NCBI GenBank assembly: GCA_965222995.1
Contig: OZ244977.1
Location: 310,001 to 374,000, forward strand
Length of the DNA: 64,000 bases
DNA from: SB11 sp965222995
GTDB lineage: Bacteria > Bacteroidota > Bacteroidia > UBA8524
Direction of reading: 5' to 3'
The notes under the pieces are model-generated. The model ran no database searches. It was given only the letters and a program-made list of their open reading frames with translations, and had not been told where the DNA came from. Position 1 is the stretch's first letter, and each line of letters opens with the position of its first letter. Shown here piece by piece: positions 33,679 through 42,392 of this stretch. The position numbers were made by a program, and so were the translations under genes.

Positions 33679-35481
33679 TTACATTCCAAAATACTCCTTA
33701 ATAAGCTTTGCTCTGGCTTCACCTACTATAGCTGCAAGGCTTTCTGTTGAAGCTTCTTTAATACGTTTTACCGATTTAAATTGAGCTAAAAGCTGTTTGG
33801 CACTCTCAGGTCCTATACCGCTAATACTGGTAAGCTCACTAACTAATGTACCTTTATCCCTACGATTACGGTGATGGGTTATTCCGAAACGGTGTGCCTC
33901 ATCACGCATGTGTTGGATAATACGTAGTGTTTCAGATTTTTTATCAATATATAGCGGCAAAGGGTCCTCAGGGTAGTAAATTTCTTCTAAACGTTTAGCA
34001 ATACCAATTACAGGTATTTTACCATATAAATTCATCTCTTTTAAAGCTTCAACCGTGCTGCTCAACTGCCCTTTGCCACCATCAACAATTAATAGTTGGG
34101 GCAAAGCTTTCCTTTCTGCTACTAATCGGGTGTACCGCCTTGTAACCGCTTCCTTCATAGAAGCAAAATCATCAGGACCTTCTACTGTTTTGATGTTGTA
34201 GTGTCTGTAATCCTTTTTACTGGGTCTACCGTTTTTAAAACATACCATTGCAGAAACAGGGTATTTCCCTTGAAAGTTAGAATTATCAAAACACTCAATA
34301 TGGTAGGGAAGCTCTTTTAGTCGTAAGTCTTCCTTCATTTGTTTCATTACACGTTCTACTCGTAAATCGGGATTGAGCTTTTCAGATTGACTTATCTTAT
34401 CATTTTTATAGAAAATGGCATTTTTAAGCGAAAGGTCTAATAATTTTTTCTTGTCGCCGCTTTTAGGTTCAGTAAACTTTATGTTTTCGTCTTCAATATC
34501 TAAATCAAAAGGGATAATTATTTCTGTGGCTTTACTGTTATAGCGGTTGCGCATTTCTGCAATAGCAGTTTCTAACAACTCTTGTGGGGTTTCATTCAGT
34601 CGCTTTTTATACTCCAACGTTTGTGTTTGGATAATGAAACCATGGTTTACCTTTAAATAGTTAATAAAAGCACTCTTTTCAGTTTCAGCAATATTAAATA
34701 CATCTACATCGTGCTTAACCTGTGTAACTACGGTAGATTTACCTTGATAGTTTTCTAGTATATCCAGTTTCTTTTTAGCATCAGCAGCTACCTCAAATAG
34801 TAGTTCAGCTGCTGCCTCTTGCATATCTTTTTTCAAGTACTGGATAACCTCGCTAACATTACCCTTAAGTATTTTACGCACTTGCTCAATACTTTTCATG
34901 TAATCCTCTTCGCTTTGGTATGCCTCACAAGGTCCTTTACAATTACCTATTTGGTACTCTAAACACACCTTAAATTTTCCTGCCTTTATATTGGCATCAG
35001 TTAGGTTTAGGTTGCAGTTTCGTAGCGGATATACATTGCGCACCAGCTCTAAAATGGTATGCATCATACGTACTGAGCCATAAGGCCCGAAATATTCAGA
35101 ACCGTCTTTTACAGGATTACGCGTAGGGAAAATTTTAGGGAAACGCTCTTTAGTAAGCCTAATAAAAGGGTAGCTTTTATCATCCTTCCAATCGATATTA
35201 AAGCGGGGTTTAAACTCTTTTATCAGGTTGTTTTCTAGTAGTAGTGCATCAAATTCAGTATCAACCACTGTGTACTGAATATCAGCAATTCGACTAACTA
35301 GTACCTTAGTTTTTTTATCGTCGTACTGGTTTTTGTTGAAGTATGACGATACCCGCTTTTTTAAACTCTTTGCCTTGCCAATATATATCAACTCTCCCTC
35401 ACTACTATAGTATTTATATACACCAGGCGAGTTGGGCAAAATGCTTATTATGTCTTTAAGTTTCTTTTCTGTGGCAGGCAT
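33679..35481 (-). CDS. uvrC: Excinuclease ABC subunit C (UvrC)
   Basis: 600 aa nucleotide-excision-repair nuclease that makes both incisions around DNA damage with UvrA and UvrB. N-terminal GIY-YIG domain (SPGVYKYYSSEGELIYIGKA region, about 15-95); a Cys-containing segment (CLEYQIGNCKGPCEAY); UvrB-binding UVR region near 205-240; the RNase H-like nuclease domain (HIECFDNSNFQG, LLIVDGGKGQ); and the C-terminal helix-hairpin-helix pair (ISGIGPESAKQLL, IVGEARAKLI). All parts are present. Confidence 0.97.
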   Translation of the reverse strand: MPATEKKLKDIISILPNSPGVYKYYSSEGELIYIGKAKSLKKRVSSYFNKNQYDDKKTKVLVSRIADIQYTVVDTEFDALLLENNLIKEFKPRFNIDWKDDKSYPFIRLTKERFPKIFPTRNPVKDGSEYFGPYGSVRMMHTILELVRNVYPLRNCNLNLTDANIKAGKFKVCLEYQIGNCKGPCEAYQSEEDYMKSIEQVRKILKGNVSEVIQYLKKDMQEAAAELLFEVAADAKKKLDILENYQGKSTVVTQVKHDVDVFNIAETEKSAFINYLKVNHGFIIQTQTLEYKKRLNETPQELLETAIAEMRNRYNSKATEIIIPFDLDIEDENIKFTEPKSGDKKKLLDLSLKNAIFYKNDKISQSEKLNPDLRVERVMKQMKEDLRLKELPYHIECFDNSNFQGKYPVSAMVCFKNGRPSKKDYRHYNIKTVEGPDDFASMKEAVTRRYTRLVAERKALPQLLIVDGGKGQLSSTVEALKEMNLYGKIPVIGIAKRLEEIYYPEDPLPLYIDKKSETLRIIQHMRDEAHRFGITHHRNRRDKGTLVSELTSISGIGPESAKQLLAQFKSVKRIKEASTESLAAIVGEARAKLIKEYFGM

Positions 35482-35549
35482 TATTAATACAAAGTTAATT
35501 GACAGATTTTTGTTTTCTATTTTCAGTTGAAAACTAGAAACTACTAAAC

Positions 35550-35580
35550 TTGAAACCCGAAACTAATCCCACTACTTTTG
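35550..35580 (+). promoter_or_regulatory. Bacteroidota-type promoter of the helicase gene
   Basis: TTG (35550-35552), 20 bp, TACTTTTG (35573-35580). The ATG at 35586 is only 5 bp beyond the -7 box, so the transcript would be nearly leaderless. Confidence 0.65.
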
Positions 35581-35585
35581 AAACC

Positions 35586-37742
35586 ATGCAGCCAGATAGT
35601 GAAAACCCCTTGTTCGACCTTGCCTTTGATGTAGTAAACAATACCAATTGCAACTTATTTCTTACGGGTAAGGCAGGTACGGGTAAAACCACTTTCTTAA
35701 AATACATCCAAAAAAACTCACGCAAGCAAACCGTTACTGCTGCACCCACAGGAGTAGCAGCTATAAATGCGGGGGGAGTTACTTTACACTCGTTTTTTCA
35801 GTTGCCTTTTATTCCTTATTTGGCAGATAATGAAAGTATTTCAGGCGATACGCAGGTAACAAATCGTTACAATCTATTAGGCTCTATTCGTTTCAACAGA
35901 GATAAAATTTCTTTACTAAACGACCTTGAACTATTAATTATAGATGAGGTGAGCATGCTGCGTGCCGATATGCTGGATGCTATCGATGATATTTTGCGTC
36001 AGTTTCGTAATAATCATAATGAGCCTTTTGGCGGAGTACAAGTTCTACTTATCGGTGATTTATTTCAGTTACCACCCGTAGTGGGCGATAAAGAGTGGAA
36101 CGTTTTACGCCGAACCTATGAAAGCCCATTCTTTTTTAGTGCAAAGGTAATGGAGCACAGTACACCTTTGTTTATTGAGCTAAAAACTATTTATCGCCAA
36201 AGCGATGAACGTTTTATAAACCTGCTTAATAATATCCGTAATAATGAGGTAGAAGAATGGGATTTGCAGTTGCTAGAAGAACACTATCAACCTCAAATGG
36301 ATGAAGCATCAGACAATACTATAGTACTCACTACCCATAACTTTAAAGCCGACCAAATAAACCAGCACGAGTTAGCAAAGTTAGATGGTGATATACATAC
36401 GTTTGATGCAGAAGTAAAAGGCGAGTTTTCTGAAAATGCTTACCCAACTGAGGCTAAGCTTGCCATAAAATCAGGAGCACAGGTAATGTTTATTAAAAAC
36501 GATACCGAAAAGCGTTACTTCAACGGTAAACTGGCAACCATAAAGACTATTCAAAGTGATAATATAATACTCGAGCTAGAAGGTAGTGGTGATGAACTAA
36601 AACTAGAGAAAGAAGTATGGCAAAATATACGCTATGTTGTAAATAAAGAAACTAATAAGATAGAAGAGGAGGAGATTGGTAGTTTTACGCAGTACCCTAT
36701 CCGTCTGGCTTGGGCTATTACTATTCATAAAAGTCAAGGTTTAACTTTTGATAAGGCGGTGATTGATGCCGGAAACTCTTTTGCAGCAGGACAGGTATAT
36801 GTGGCTCTCAGCCGTTGCCGCACCTTAGAGGGTGTTACCCTACTTTCTAAAATACATGGGCAAAGCATTAAGAGCGATGAACGTATCATTCAGTTTACAA
36901 GGCAAGAAACTGGTGAGGATGAAATTCACCGAGTACTCGAAATTGAAAAACCTATTTATGCTGCCAAGGTATTGGTAAAAACCTTCGATTGGAGTAGGTT
37001 GGTAAAAGAGCTTATTCCTTTTAAAAAGTTTACCTTAAGTAAAAGCATTCCTGAGAAAGAAAGTGTAACCACTTGGGTAGATGTATTGATAGCCAAAGCC
37101 AAAGAGCAATACAGTGTAGCTGCTAAGTTTACCCAGCAACTGCAAAGTATAGTAGATAGTAAACCTATTAACGAAGAATTATTAAATGAAAGGGTAACCA
37201 AAGCCAAAAAATACTTTGCCAAAGCTTTACATCACGATTTAATTACTTGTGTTGAGGAAATCTACGCACTGCTAAAGGGAAAACAGAAAACCAAACAGTA
37301 TATGCGCAAGCTGCAAGAGCTAGAGCAACTGATTTGGAATAAAATAAAAGAGGTAGAGAAAATCACTTTTGGTGATATGCATTTTGAAGTGCAAGCTATA
37401 AAACGAGAAGCACCGATTGTTGAAGAGAAAGAAGTAAAAAAACCTTTAAAAGGAGAAAGCCAGCACATTACTTTAGAACTATATAAAGAAGGTAAAACAG
37501 TTGAAGATATTGCCCAGCAACGAGGTATGGCAGAAAGTACCATTGAAGGACATTTAGCGGGTTTTATAGCTACCGGAGAAGTTGATGTATTTGATTTTGT
37601 AAATGCTGATTTAGTTGCAGAAATAAAGAAAACTATGGAAGAGTTAGGAGATACAGGCTTTAAACCTTTAAAAGACAAACTAGGCGATAAAGTAACCTAT
37701 GGGCAATTGCGTATGGCTAATAATTACTTAAAAGCGAAGTAA
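35586..37742 (+). CDS. PIF1/RecD-like helicase with C-terminal helix-turn-helix
   Basis: 718 aa from the ATG at 35586; an earlier TTG at 35550 belongs to the promoter. Superfamily 1B helicase: Walker A TGKAGTGKTTF near residue 28, TAAPTGVAAINAGG (motif Ia), LLIIDEVSML (Walker B), LLIGDLFQLPPV (motif III), TIYRQSD, and near the end of the motor AITIHKSQGLTFDKAVID and YVALSRCRTLEGV (motifs V-VI). A linker of about 200 residues leads to a C-terminal HTH (ITLELYKEGKTVEDIAQQRG, ESTIEGHLAGFI) of the HTH_40 type found at the end of RecQ-like helicases. It probably acts in DNA repair or replication. Placed directly divergent to uvrC. Confidence 0.93.
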   Translation: MQPDSENPLFDLAFDVVNNTNCNLFLTGKAGTGKTTFLKYIQKNSRKQTVTAAPTGVAAINAGGVTLHSFFQLPFIPYLADNESISGDTQVTNRYNLLGSIRFNRDKISLLNDLELLIIDEVSMLRADMLDAIDDILRQFRNNHNEPFGGVQVLLIGDLFQLPPVVGDKEWNVLRRTYESPFFFSAKVMEHSTPLFIELKTIYRQSDERFINLLNNIRNNEVEEWDLQLLEEHYQPQMDEASDNTIVLTTHNFKADQINQHELAKLDGDIHTFDAEVKGEFSENAYPTEAKLAIKSGAQVMFIKNDTEKRYFNGKLATIKTIQSDNIILELEGSGDELKLEKEVWQNIRYVVNKETNKIEEEEIGSFTQYPIRLAWAITIHKSQGLTFDKAVIDAGNSFAAGQVYVALSRCRTLEGVTLLSKIHGQSIKSDERIIQFTRQETGEDEIHRVLEIEKPIYAAKVLVKTFDWSRLVKELIPFKKFTLSKSIPEKESVTTWVDVLIAKAKEQYSVAAKFTQQLQSIVDSKPINEELLNERVTKAKKYFAKALHHDLITCVEEIYALLKGKQKTKQYMRKLQELEQLIWNKIKEVEKITFGDMHFEVQAIKREAPIVEEKEVKKPLKGESQHITLELYKEGKTVEDIAQQRGMAESTIEGHLAGFIATGEVDVFDFVNADLVAEIKKTMEELGDTGFKPLKDKLGDKVTYGQLRMANNYLKAK

Positions 37743-37748
37743 TTTCTA

Positions 37749-38072
37749 ATGAAGAAACTGCTCAAGGATATATGGTTTTATATAAAAGATTTCTTTACAA
37801 AGACACCATTATATATGCTCTTTACTTATAGTATTTTAGTACTGAGTTTGTTAGCAGCTTATTTACTTATTTCAATTGCAGACATTATTTCTCTTGGTTT
37901 AGGTTGTTATGATTGTTTATCACTTTTAAATAAAGAGCCAGTGTTAACAGAAGAACAAATAAATAATAAGTTACTTTACTTTAGCTTTTTACTTATTTAC
38001 ATTACTGGTTTTGCTACTTGTACAGGATTAATTTTTCTTGTCAGGAGATTGAGGAAAAAATTTAAGCTTTAG
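37749..38072 (+). CDS. Small two-TM membrane protein of unknown function
   Basis: 107 aa, ATG 6 bp after the helicase stop codon. Two membrane helices (about 24-46 and 75-97) flank a short loop with a Cys pair (CYDC) and an acidic segment; the ends are basic. I do not recognise the family. Close spacing suggests it is co-transcribed with the helicase. Confidence 0.65.
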   Translation: MKKLLKDIWFYIKDFFTKTPLYMLFTYSILVLSLLAAYLLISIADIISLGLGCYDCLSLLNKEPVLTEEQINNKLLYFSFLLIYITGFATCTGLIFLVRRLRKKFKL

Positions 38073-38228
38073 CAAAATATTTTCTATATAGCATAATCAG
38101 TAATATTTACGACATCCACACACAGTAATACAAACACAACTTTTATAGATACTATTTGAAAAGCCAATGTTTGCTTTGGCATCAACTAGAAGTATACTTA
38201 CTTGCCAAAAATCATTATCTTTACTAAC

Positions 38229-38777
38229 ATGAAAATATTTTCTATCAAGGCGGTAAATTATATCAAAGCACTATTAGCTTTTTTTGTAGTAATCTTATTG
38301 GCGTCTGGTTGCAAAAGAGAAGAGGTCGACCCTTTTGGGAAATTGGAAGTGTTTATTCATACTCAAGATACTACGGGGGAAAATCAGAACACCTTTAAGT
38401 ATGGTGAGGATATAAATTTTGTTATTACTGAATTAAACTCTTCGTATTCTGGAATTAAATATGCAAGGTCAACCAACATCCCTTCAAGAATGATTTTAGT
38501 TGTGGGAGAAGATAATGGCGTTGCCGGAAGACTGGTTAGAAGAGATGCCGTGGAAATTTTTATTTACAGGGTATACAGTCTTTCAAGAGGCGAAACAAGA
38601 GTAGTCGTAAATAATTGGTTTAATAAACTTATGGGTAACTCACCGTTACCTGTAGGTAAGTACAAAGCAATTTATGAAGATAGGTATACAATGCATGACA
38701 GGTACAGAGAAGGTTTCTTTGATGGCCCAAGAGAAGATGCTACATACAGAGCAGAAATAAGCTTTGAGGTAAAATAG
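38229..38777 (+). CDS. Hypothetical lipoprotein
   Basis: 182 aa from the ATG at 38229; a TTG nine codons upstream is unlikely. Lipoprotein signal ending LLASGC. The mature part is beta-rich (GKLEVFIHTQDTTGE, EIFIYRVYSLSRGETRVVV, YKAIYEDRYTMHDRY) with no recognised domain. It stops 2 bp before the convergent YdeI-family gene. The 156 bp upstream contain only a small hairpin (38163-38180, GCCAA...TTGGC) and a degenerate -7 box (TATCTTTA, 38216-38223). Confidence 0.7.
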   Translation: MKIFSIKAVNYIKALLAFFVVILLASGCKREEVDPFGKLEVFIHTQDTTGENQNTFKYGEDINFVITELNSSYSGIKYARSTNIPSRMILVVGEDNGVAGRLVRRDAVEIFIYRVYSLSRGETRVVVNNWFNKLMGNSPLPVGKYKAIYEDRYTMHDRYREGFFDGPREDATYRAEISFEVK

Positions 38778-38779
38778 AT

Positions 38780-39262
38780 CTAATTTTCTTTTTTCTGCGC
38801 GTATAAACCACCGGTTTTGGCTTTCCCAATAATTTCTAGCGCGCGTTTTACTCTACTATCTATATTTTTTACTGAGGTGATATAGTGCACCAGTCCTCGT
38901 TTTGTGCCGATAGTCATTTCATCAAAAACAGCTTTGCCTTCGGGGTCTTCTGCTAGTACTGCTTCAAGCTCTTCGGGTATGTCTAGTTTGTTAGGGTCTA
39001 CTAAGTGAAACTCTACTTTAACAGGTTCATTAAGCTGTACTTTAGCGGCTCTGCGTAAAGCATTACTCATAGAAAAGTATCGTTCGCCTGTTTTAAGGTT
39101 TTGTATGGCTAAGGCAAAGGGTGCTCCATTCATGGTGCCTTCTACTCTTAGCCTACCTTTTTGGTTTATATCCTCAATAATTTCTTGCGGGATAATAAGA
39201 ATATGGCTTAAAAACCTAGCTTCAATCTTGGTTACATGAGCAGCGAATGAATACGTTTTCAT
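38780..39262 (-). CDS. YdeI/OmdA-like protein with DUF1905 domain
   Basis: 160 aa. The N-terminal half is a DUF1905 barrel (LSHILIIPQEIIEDI, RLRVEGTMNGAPFALAI); the C-terminal third is the YdeI/OmdA helix region (IPEELEAVLAEDPEGKAVFD, GLVHYITSVKNIDSRVKRAL). Family members are linked to polymyxin or bacteriocin protection in enterobacteria, but the biochemical role is unknown. Start ATG. A block of REP-like repeats precedes it. Confidence 0.85.
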   Translation of the reverse strand: MKTYSFAAHVTKIEARFLSHILIIPQEIIEDINQKGRLRVEGTMNGAPFALAIQNLKTGERYFSMSNALRRAAKVQLNEPVKVEFHLVDPNKLDIPEELEAVLAEDPEGKAVFDEMTIGTKRGLVHYITSVKNIDSRVKRALEIIGKAKTGGLYAQKKEN

Positions 39263-39280
39263 TAGGTAAAAATAACAAAA

Positions 39281-39382
39281 ACCGTCATTGCGAGAAAACC
39301 TTCTTAGGTTAACGAAGCAATCTATTTACGCTATCTAAAAGATTGCGTCACTTGGCTAAGAAGCTGCGTTCGCAATGACGGT
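39281..39382. repeat. REP-like element with 12-bp terminal inverted repeats
   Basis: ACCGTCATTGCG (39281-39292) and CGCAATGACGGT (39371-39382) are perfect inverted repeats. Inside, GCAATCT...AGATTGC forms a second hairpin. This is a long foldback of the GTCATTGCGA type. Confidence 0.8.
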
Positions 39383-39388
39383 TAGGGT

Positions 39389-39538
39389 GTCATGTTGAGC
39401 GAAGTTAGAACATAATGCGGTTGCCAGTCATGCTGAACTGGTTTCAGCATCTGCGCTAGGGAATAACTACACACAGGTTCCGAACTAAATTCGGAATGAC
39501 TTACCACGTTTCCATCCTTCAGCTTTGCTCAGGATGAC
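39389..39538. repeat. Cluster of further GTCAT/ATGAC palindromic elements
   Basis: Three more units fill the rest of this gene-free stretch: GTCATGTTGAGCGAAG... (39389-39413); GTCATGCTGAA-CTGG-TTTCAGCAT (39427-39450) paired in orientation with TTCCGAA-CTAAA-TTCGGAATGAC (39478-39500); and ATCCTTCAGC...AGGATGAC (39514-39538). The TTCGGAATGAC part also occurs, inverted, in the element at 33.6 kb. They run directly up to the stop codon of the TonB-dependent receptor. Confidence 0.75.
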
Positions 39539-39539
39539 T

Positions 39540-41999
39540 TTAAAACTTCATCATTAAAGTAACAAAAAAGTTAGTGGTAGCAGCAGGGAAGAAAGCAGCA
39601 GGGGTTGTGACTGTTCTGTTCCCTTGAGCGTCTTGTGCTTGTGTGTTTACAAAAGCTCCAATAGCCCCGTGCGGGCTGTATAAGGTATTGGTAACATTGT
39701 TTACTCTAAAGCTAAGGGTTTGTTCGCCAACTCCAGTCCATTGTTGTAAGTCTAAACGAAAACCTGCATCAACAACAGCATAGGCATCTAGACTTAGAGT
39801 TTCAGTCTCAGTATTATCAATATACTGCTTACCTACATAACGTCCGTTGGCTATAAAGGTTAAGTAGCTTGTTGGGCTGTATTTTATACCTTGGTTTATG
39901 ATAATAGAAGGAGTAAGAGCAGGAGTAGTGTTTTCAAATGTTGTACCTAGTGTACCTAAGCTATTTCCTCCTGTATCACTAACACTATAAAACTGGGTAA
40001 AACTATTTATGCGGTTATCACTAATATTACTGGCATGGGTTAATGCTATGCGGGGAGTAATATTCCACTGCCCTTCAATTTCAATACCTGCACGGTAGCC
40101 GCTGCCACTATTTTGTGTTATAGCTGCACCAAATTGGTTCACGAAACCTGTATTGGCAATTTGGTTTTCAAATGCCATATAATACAAGTTGGCATTTAGC
40201 CATAAATCTTTGGTATTTATGTTTGTTCCCAGTTCAATATCATATACCTGTTCCGGTTGTAGTTCATCTTGCTTAATATCTCTGTAAGTAAGGTCATCAC
40301 GTAAATAGTCAAAACGCGTAGGTTCACGGCTGGTCATACCTGCCATTACATAAATTGAGGCTTTTTTAGATACTTCATAGCGTGCCCCAATTTTAGGGTT
40401 AACAAATACCCATTCCATATCTTCAACATTGTATTGTGTAAATAAGAATTGTTGTGCTTGTGGAGTATAGGTCCAAGTAGCTCGGCGAACCATTATATCA
40501 GCAAAAAGAGTAGTTTTTTCTTTTATAGTATAGCTTGCCTTTGCAAATGCACTCATTTCTTGTTTTACACCTGTATTAAAATAAACGGTATGCTCAGGCT
40601 GTATACCTACTGGTAATATTGGAGCCCACATGGCTTGCATATAATGGTCGCTTTCAAAACGGTTAGCGTGTATACCACCACTTATTTTTAGTTTTTGTGT
40701 AGTATAGTTTAGCGATGCAAAACCACCAATAAATTCTTGGTCTAAGCGGTAGCGGTTAATAAAATCTGTGGCAGTAACGGTATCAGTGCCTCTATACACA
40801 GTATCCGGCATATTTTGAAATGAGAACGGATAACTATTAAATCTTACATCAAAATAAGGGGCAGTACCTTTTACATAATACGCAGATGCCGATAAGTTTA
40901 AACGGCCGCTAAAGTGATAAGTATACTGTAGCTGGTAAAAGTTTTGGCGATACTCATCTCGCTCAGCAGCAGTAAGTGGATTGAAAGTACGATTGTTTTC
41001 AAGCGTATTTTGGTCTACACCTACATAGGATAATTGTGATTGTGAAATACCACCCCAAGCATTAATTTTTAATAATGATTTCTTGCCGAATAAGCCTGCA
41101 CTAATAAAATAAGTTCTGTTACGACTTCTTGAGTTTTGGCGGTAACCATCTGAGCCCAAATCAGAAAGTCTGCCGTAAAAAGCAACTTTACCGTTTGCTA
41201 AACGCCCTGTTTGGTACTCTAGCGTATTGCGGTAAGAGTTAAAAGAGCCGTAGCCTGAATGAAGTGTAAACTCAGGTTTTTCTGTTAAGTTTTTTGATAT
41301 TACTGCCACAGAACCACCAAAAGCAGCCACACCATTATTACTAGTACCTACACCGCGCTGTATTTGTATTGCCTCAGCACTGCTGGCGAGGTCTGCAAAG
41401 TTATTGGTAAAGAAACCTTGGTTTTGCGGGTCATTAATAGGTACCCCATTAATAGTGAAGTTAATGCGGGTTTGGTCTATCCCTCTAATTCTAAAATAGG
41501 AGTAGCCCATGCCGTTACCGGCATCACTATAAGAGTTGATTGATGGAGTGCCGCTAATGAGCGTAGGTATATCTTGCCCTACATACTCCTGCTCAATAGT
41601 TTTTTGGCTAAGATTGGTTTGGGTTACTGGGGTTTTGGCTGTTGCTTTAAAGGCAGAAACTACTACCTCTTGGCTTTCTACAGCAATAGGAGATAAGACT
41701 ACAAGCATTTCATCCAGCTCAATATCCTTAGCTACTGCAATACGCTGTTCATAGGTTTTGTACCCTACATGTGAAATACGAAGCAAGTAATTGCCCGTAG
41801 AAATTTGGTTAAGGCTAAACCGCCCTACACGGTTTGTTGTAACTTGTTTAATAGGTTTGCCAAATTGTTCAAGGCTCACAGTTGCATCAGCAATAGGGTC
41901 GCCTGTAACCTCATTGTAAACTAAACCGTTTAAATTTTGAGAAATAGCACTACTAAAAAAAACTGTGCTAACAATAGAAATTAAAATGTAACGTAACAT
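39540..41999 (-). CDS. TonB-dependent receptor, predicted outer-membrane thiamin transporter
   Basis: 819 aa. Signal peptide; a carboxypeptidase-regulatory-like beta-sandwich at about 22-105 (LNGLVYNEVTGDPIADATV, RISHVGYKTYEQ); a plug domain (about 115-240, with GMGYSYFRIRGIDQTRINFT and NGVPINDPQNQ); then a 22-strand-type barrel to a C-terminal Phe (FFVTLMMKF). It imports a ligand with energy from TonB-ExbBD. A TPP riboswitch lies in its leader and a PnuT gene is next to it, which together point to thiamin or a precursor as ligand. The substrate is inferred from this context, not from the receptor sequence. Confidence 0.92.
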   Translation of the reverse strand: MLRYILISIVSTVFFSSAISQNLNGLVYNEVTGDPIADATVSLEQFGKPIKQVTTNRVGRFSLNQISTGNYLLRISHVGYKTYEQRIAVAKDIELDEMLVVLSPIAVESQEVVVSAFKATAKTPVTQTNLSQKTIEQEYVGQDIPTLISGTPSINSYSDAGNGMGYSYFRIRGIDQTRINFTINGVPINDPQNQGFFTNNFADLASSAEAIQIQRGVGTSNNGVAAFGGSVAVISKNLTEKPEFTLHSGYGSFNSYRNTLEYQTGRLANGKVAFYGRLSDLGSDGYRQNSRSRNRTYFISAGLFGKKSLLKINAWGGISQSQLSYVGVDQNTLENNRTFNPLTAAERDEYRQNFYQLQYTYHFSGRLNLSASAYYVKGTAPYFDVRFNSYPFSFQNMPDTVYRGTDTVTATDFINRYRLDQEFIGGFASLNYTTQKLKISGGIHANRFESDHYMQAMWAPILPVGIQPEHTVYFNTGVKQEMSAFAKASYTIKEKTTLFADIMVRRATWTYTPQAQQFLFTQYNVEDMEWVFVNPKIGARYEVSKKASIYVMAGMTSREPTRFDYLRDDLTYRDIKQDELQPEQVYDIELGTNINTKDLWLNANLYYMAFENQIANTGFVNQFGAAITQNSGSGYRAGIEIEGQWNITPRIALTHASNISDNRINSFTQFYSVSDTGGNSLGTLGTTFENTTPALTPSIIINQGIKYSPTSYLTFIANGRYVGKQYIDNTETETLSLDAYAVVDAGFRLDLQQWTGVGEQTLSFRVNNVTNTLYSPHGAIGAFVNTQAQDAQGNRTVTTPAAFFPAATTNFFVTLMMKF

Positions 42000-42069
42000 T
42001 TTGATGAATGATTTTGGTTTAACAACAGCACATAGCAGGGGTAGCTATACACCTTAAAAATTGTTGAAC

Positions 42070-42225
42070 CGTCTTATTCCCTTCGCAGGTATTAGCCTGT
42101 ATCAGGTTCAAAGGGTATGATCTCAGCCAAACTCAATTTTCAGTTTTTAGTTATCAGTTTACAGTTAAAAAACTATAAAACTTTAAACATGAAACTTAAA
42201 ACTAGGATGGCACCCCTAAAGATTC
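42070..42225 (-). promoter_or_regulatory. TPP (THI-element) riboswitch with a long variable arm
   Basis: Read on the minus strand: GGGGTGCC (42216-42209), GGCTGAGA (42128-42121), ATACCCTTTGAACCTGAT (42117-42100 region), then AGGCTAATACCTGCGAAGGGAA to about 42077, the full thi-box core in order. P1 can form between TCTTTA near 42222 and TAAGA near 42074. The segment between the P3 strands is about 80 nt (42129-42208), AT-rich and self-complementary. The receptor ATG (41999) is 70 nt downstream; there is no T-run hairpin, so control of translation initiation is more likely than termination. Confidence 0.93.
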
Positions 42226-42226
42226 A

Positions 42227-42392
42227 TCTTCGCTGCAAAACAAAGAAAATTTTTTTAAAGTGTGGTAGTGGTTGCAGTTTTTTAATTGGTGTATTAGATT
42301 TCAAATGTGAGATGTTTGATAAGAAATTTATGTTGAAATACTAATTTTAGCTTGTTATAACTAAAAACAGGAGACTGAAAGCTGAAAACTAA
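42227..42392. other. Gene-free stretch between pnuT stop codon and the riboswitch
   Basis: AT-rich. It contains a degenerate CTGAAAGCTGAAAACTAA-type tract near 42375-42392, related to GAAACT tracts near 35.53 kb and inside the riboswitch arm. No credible ORF, tRNA or terminator seen. Confidence 0.5.

Noticed and set aside
42117..42344. A 75-codon plus-strand reading frame across the riboswitch region
   Set aside because: It is antisense to the conserved thi-box core and has no protein-like features; the sequence is explained by the riboswitch.
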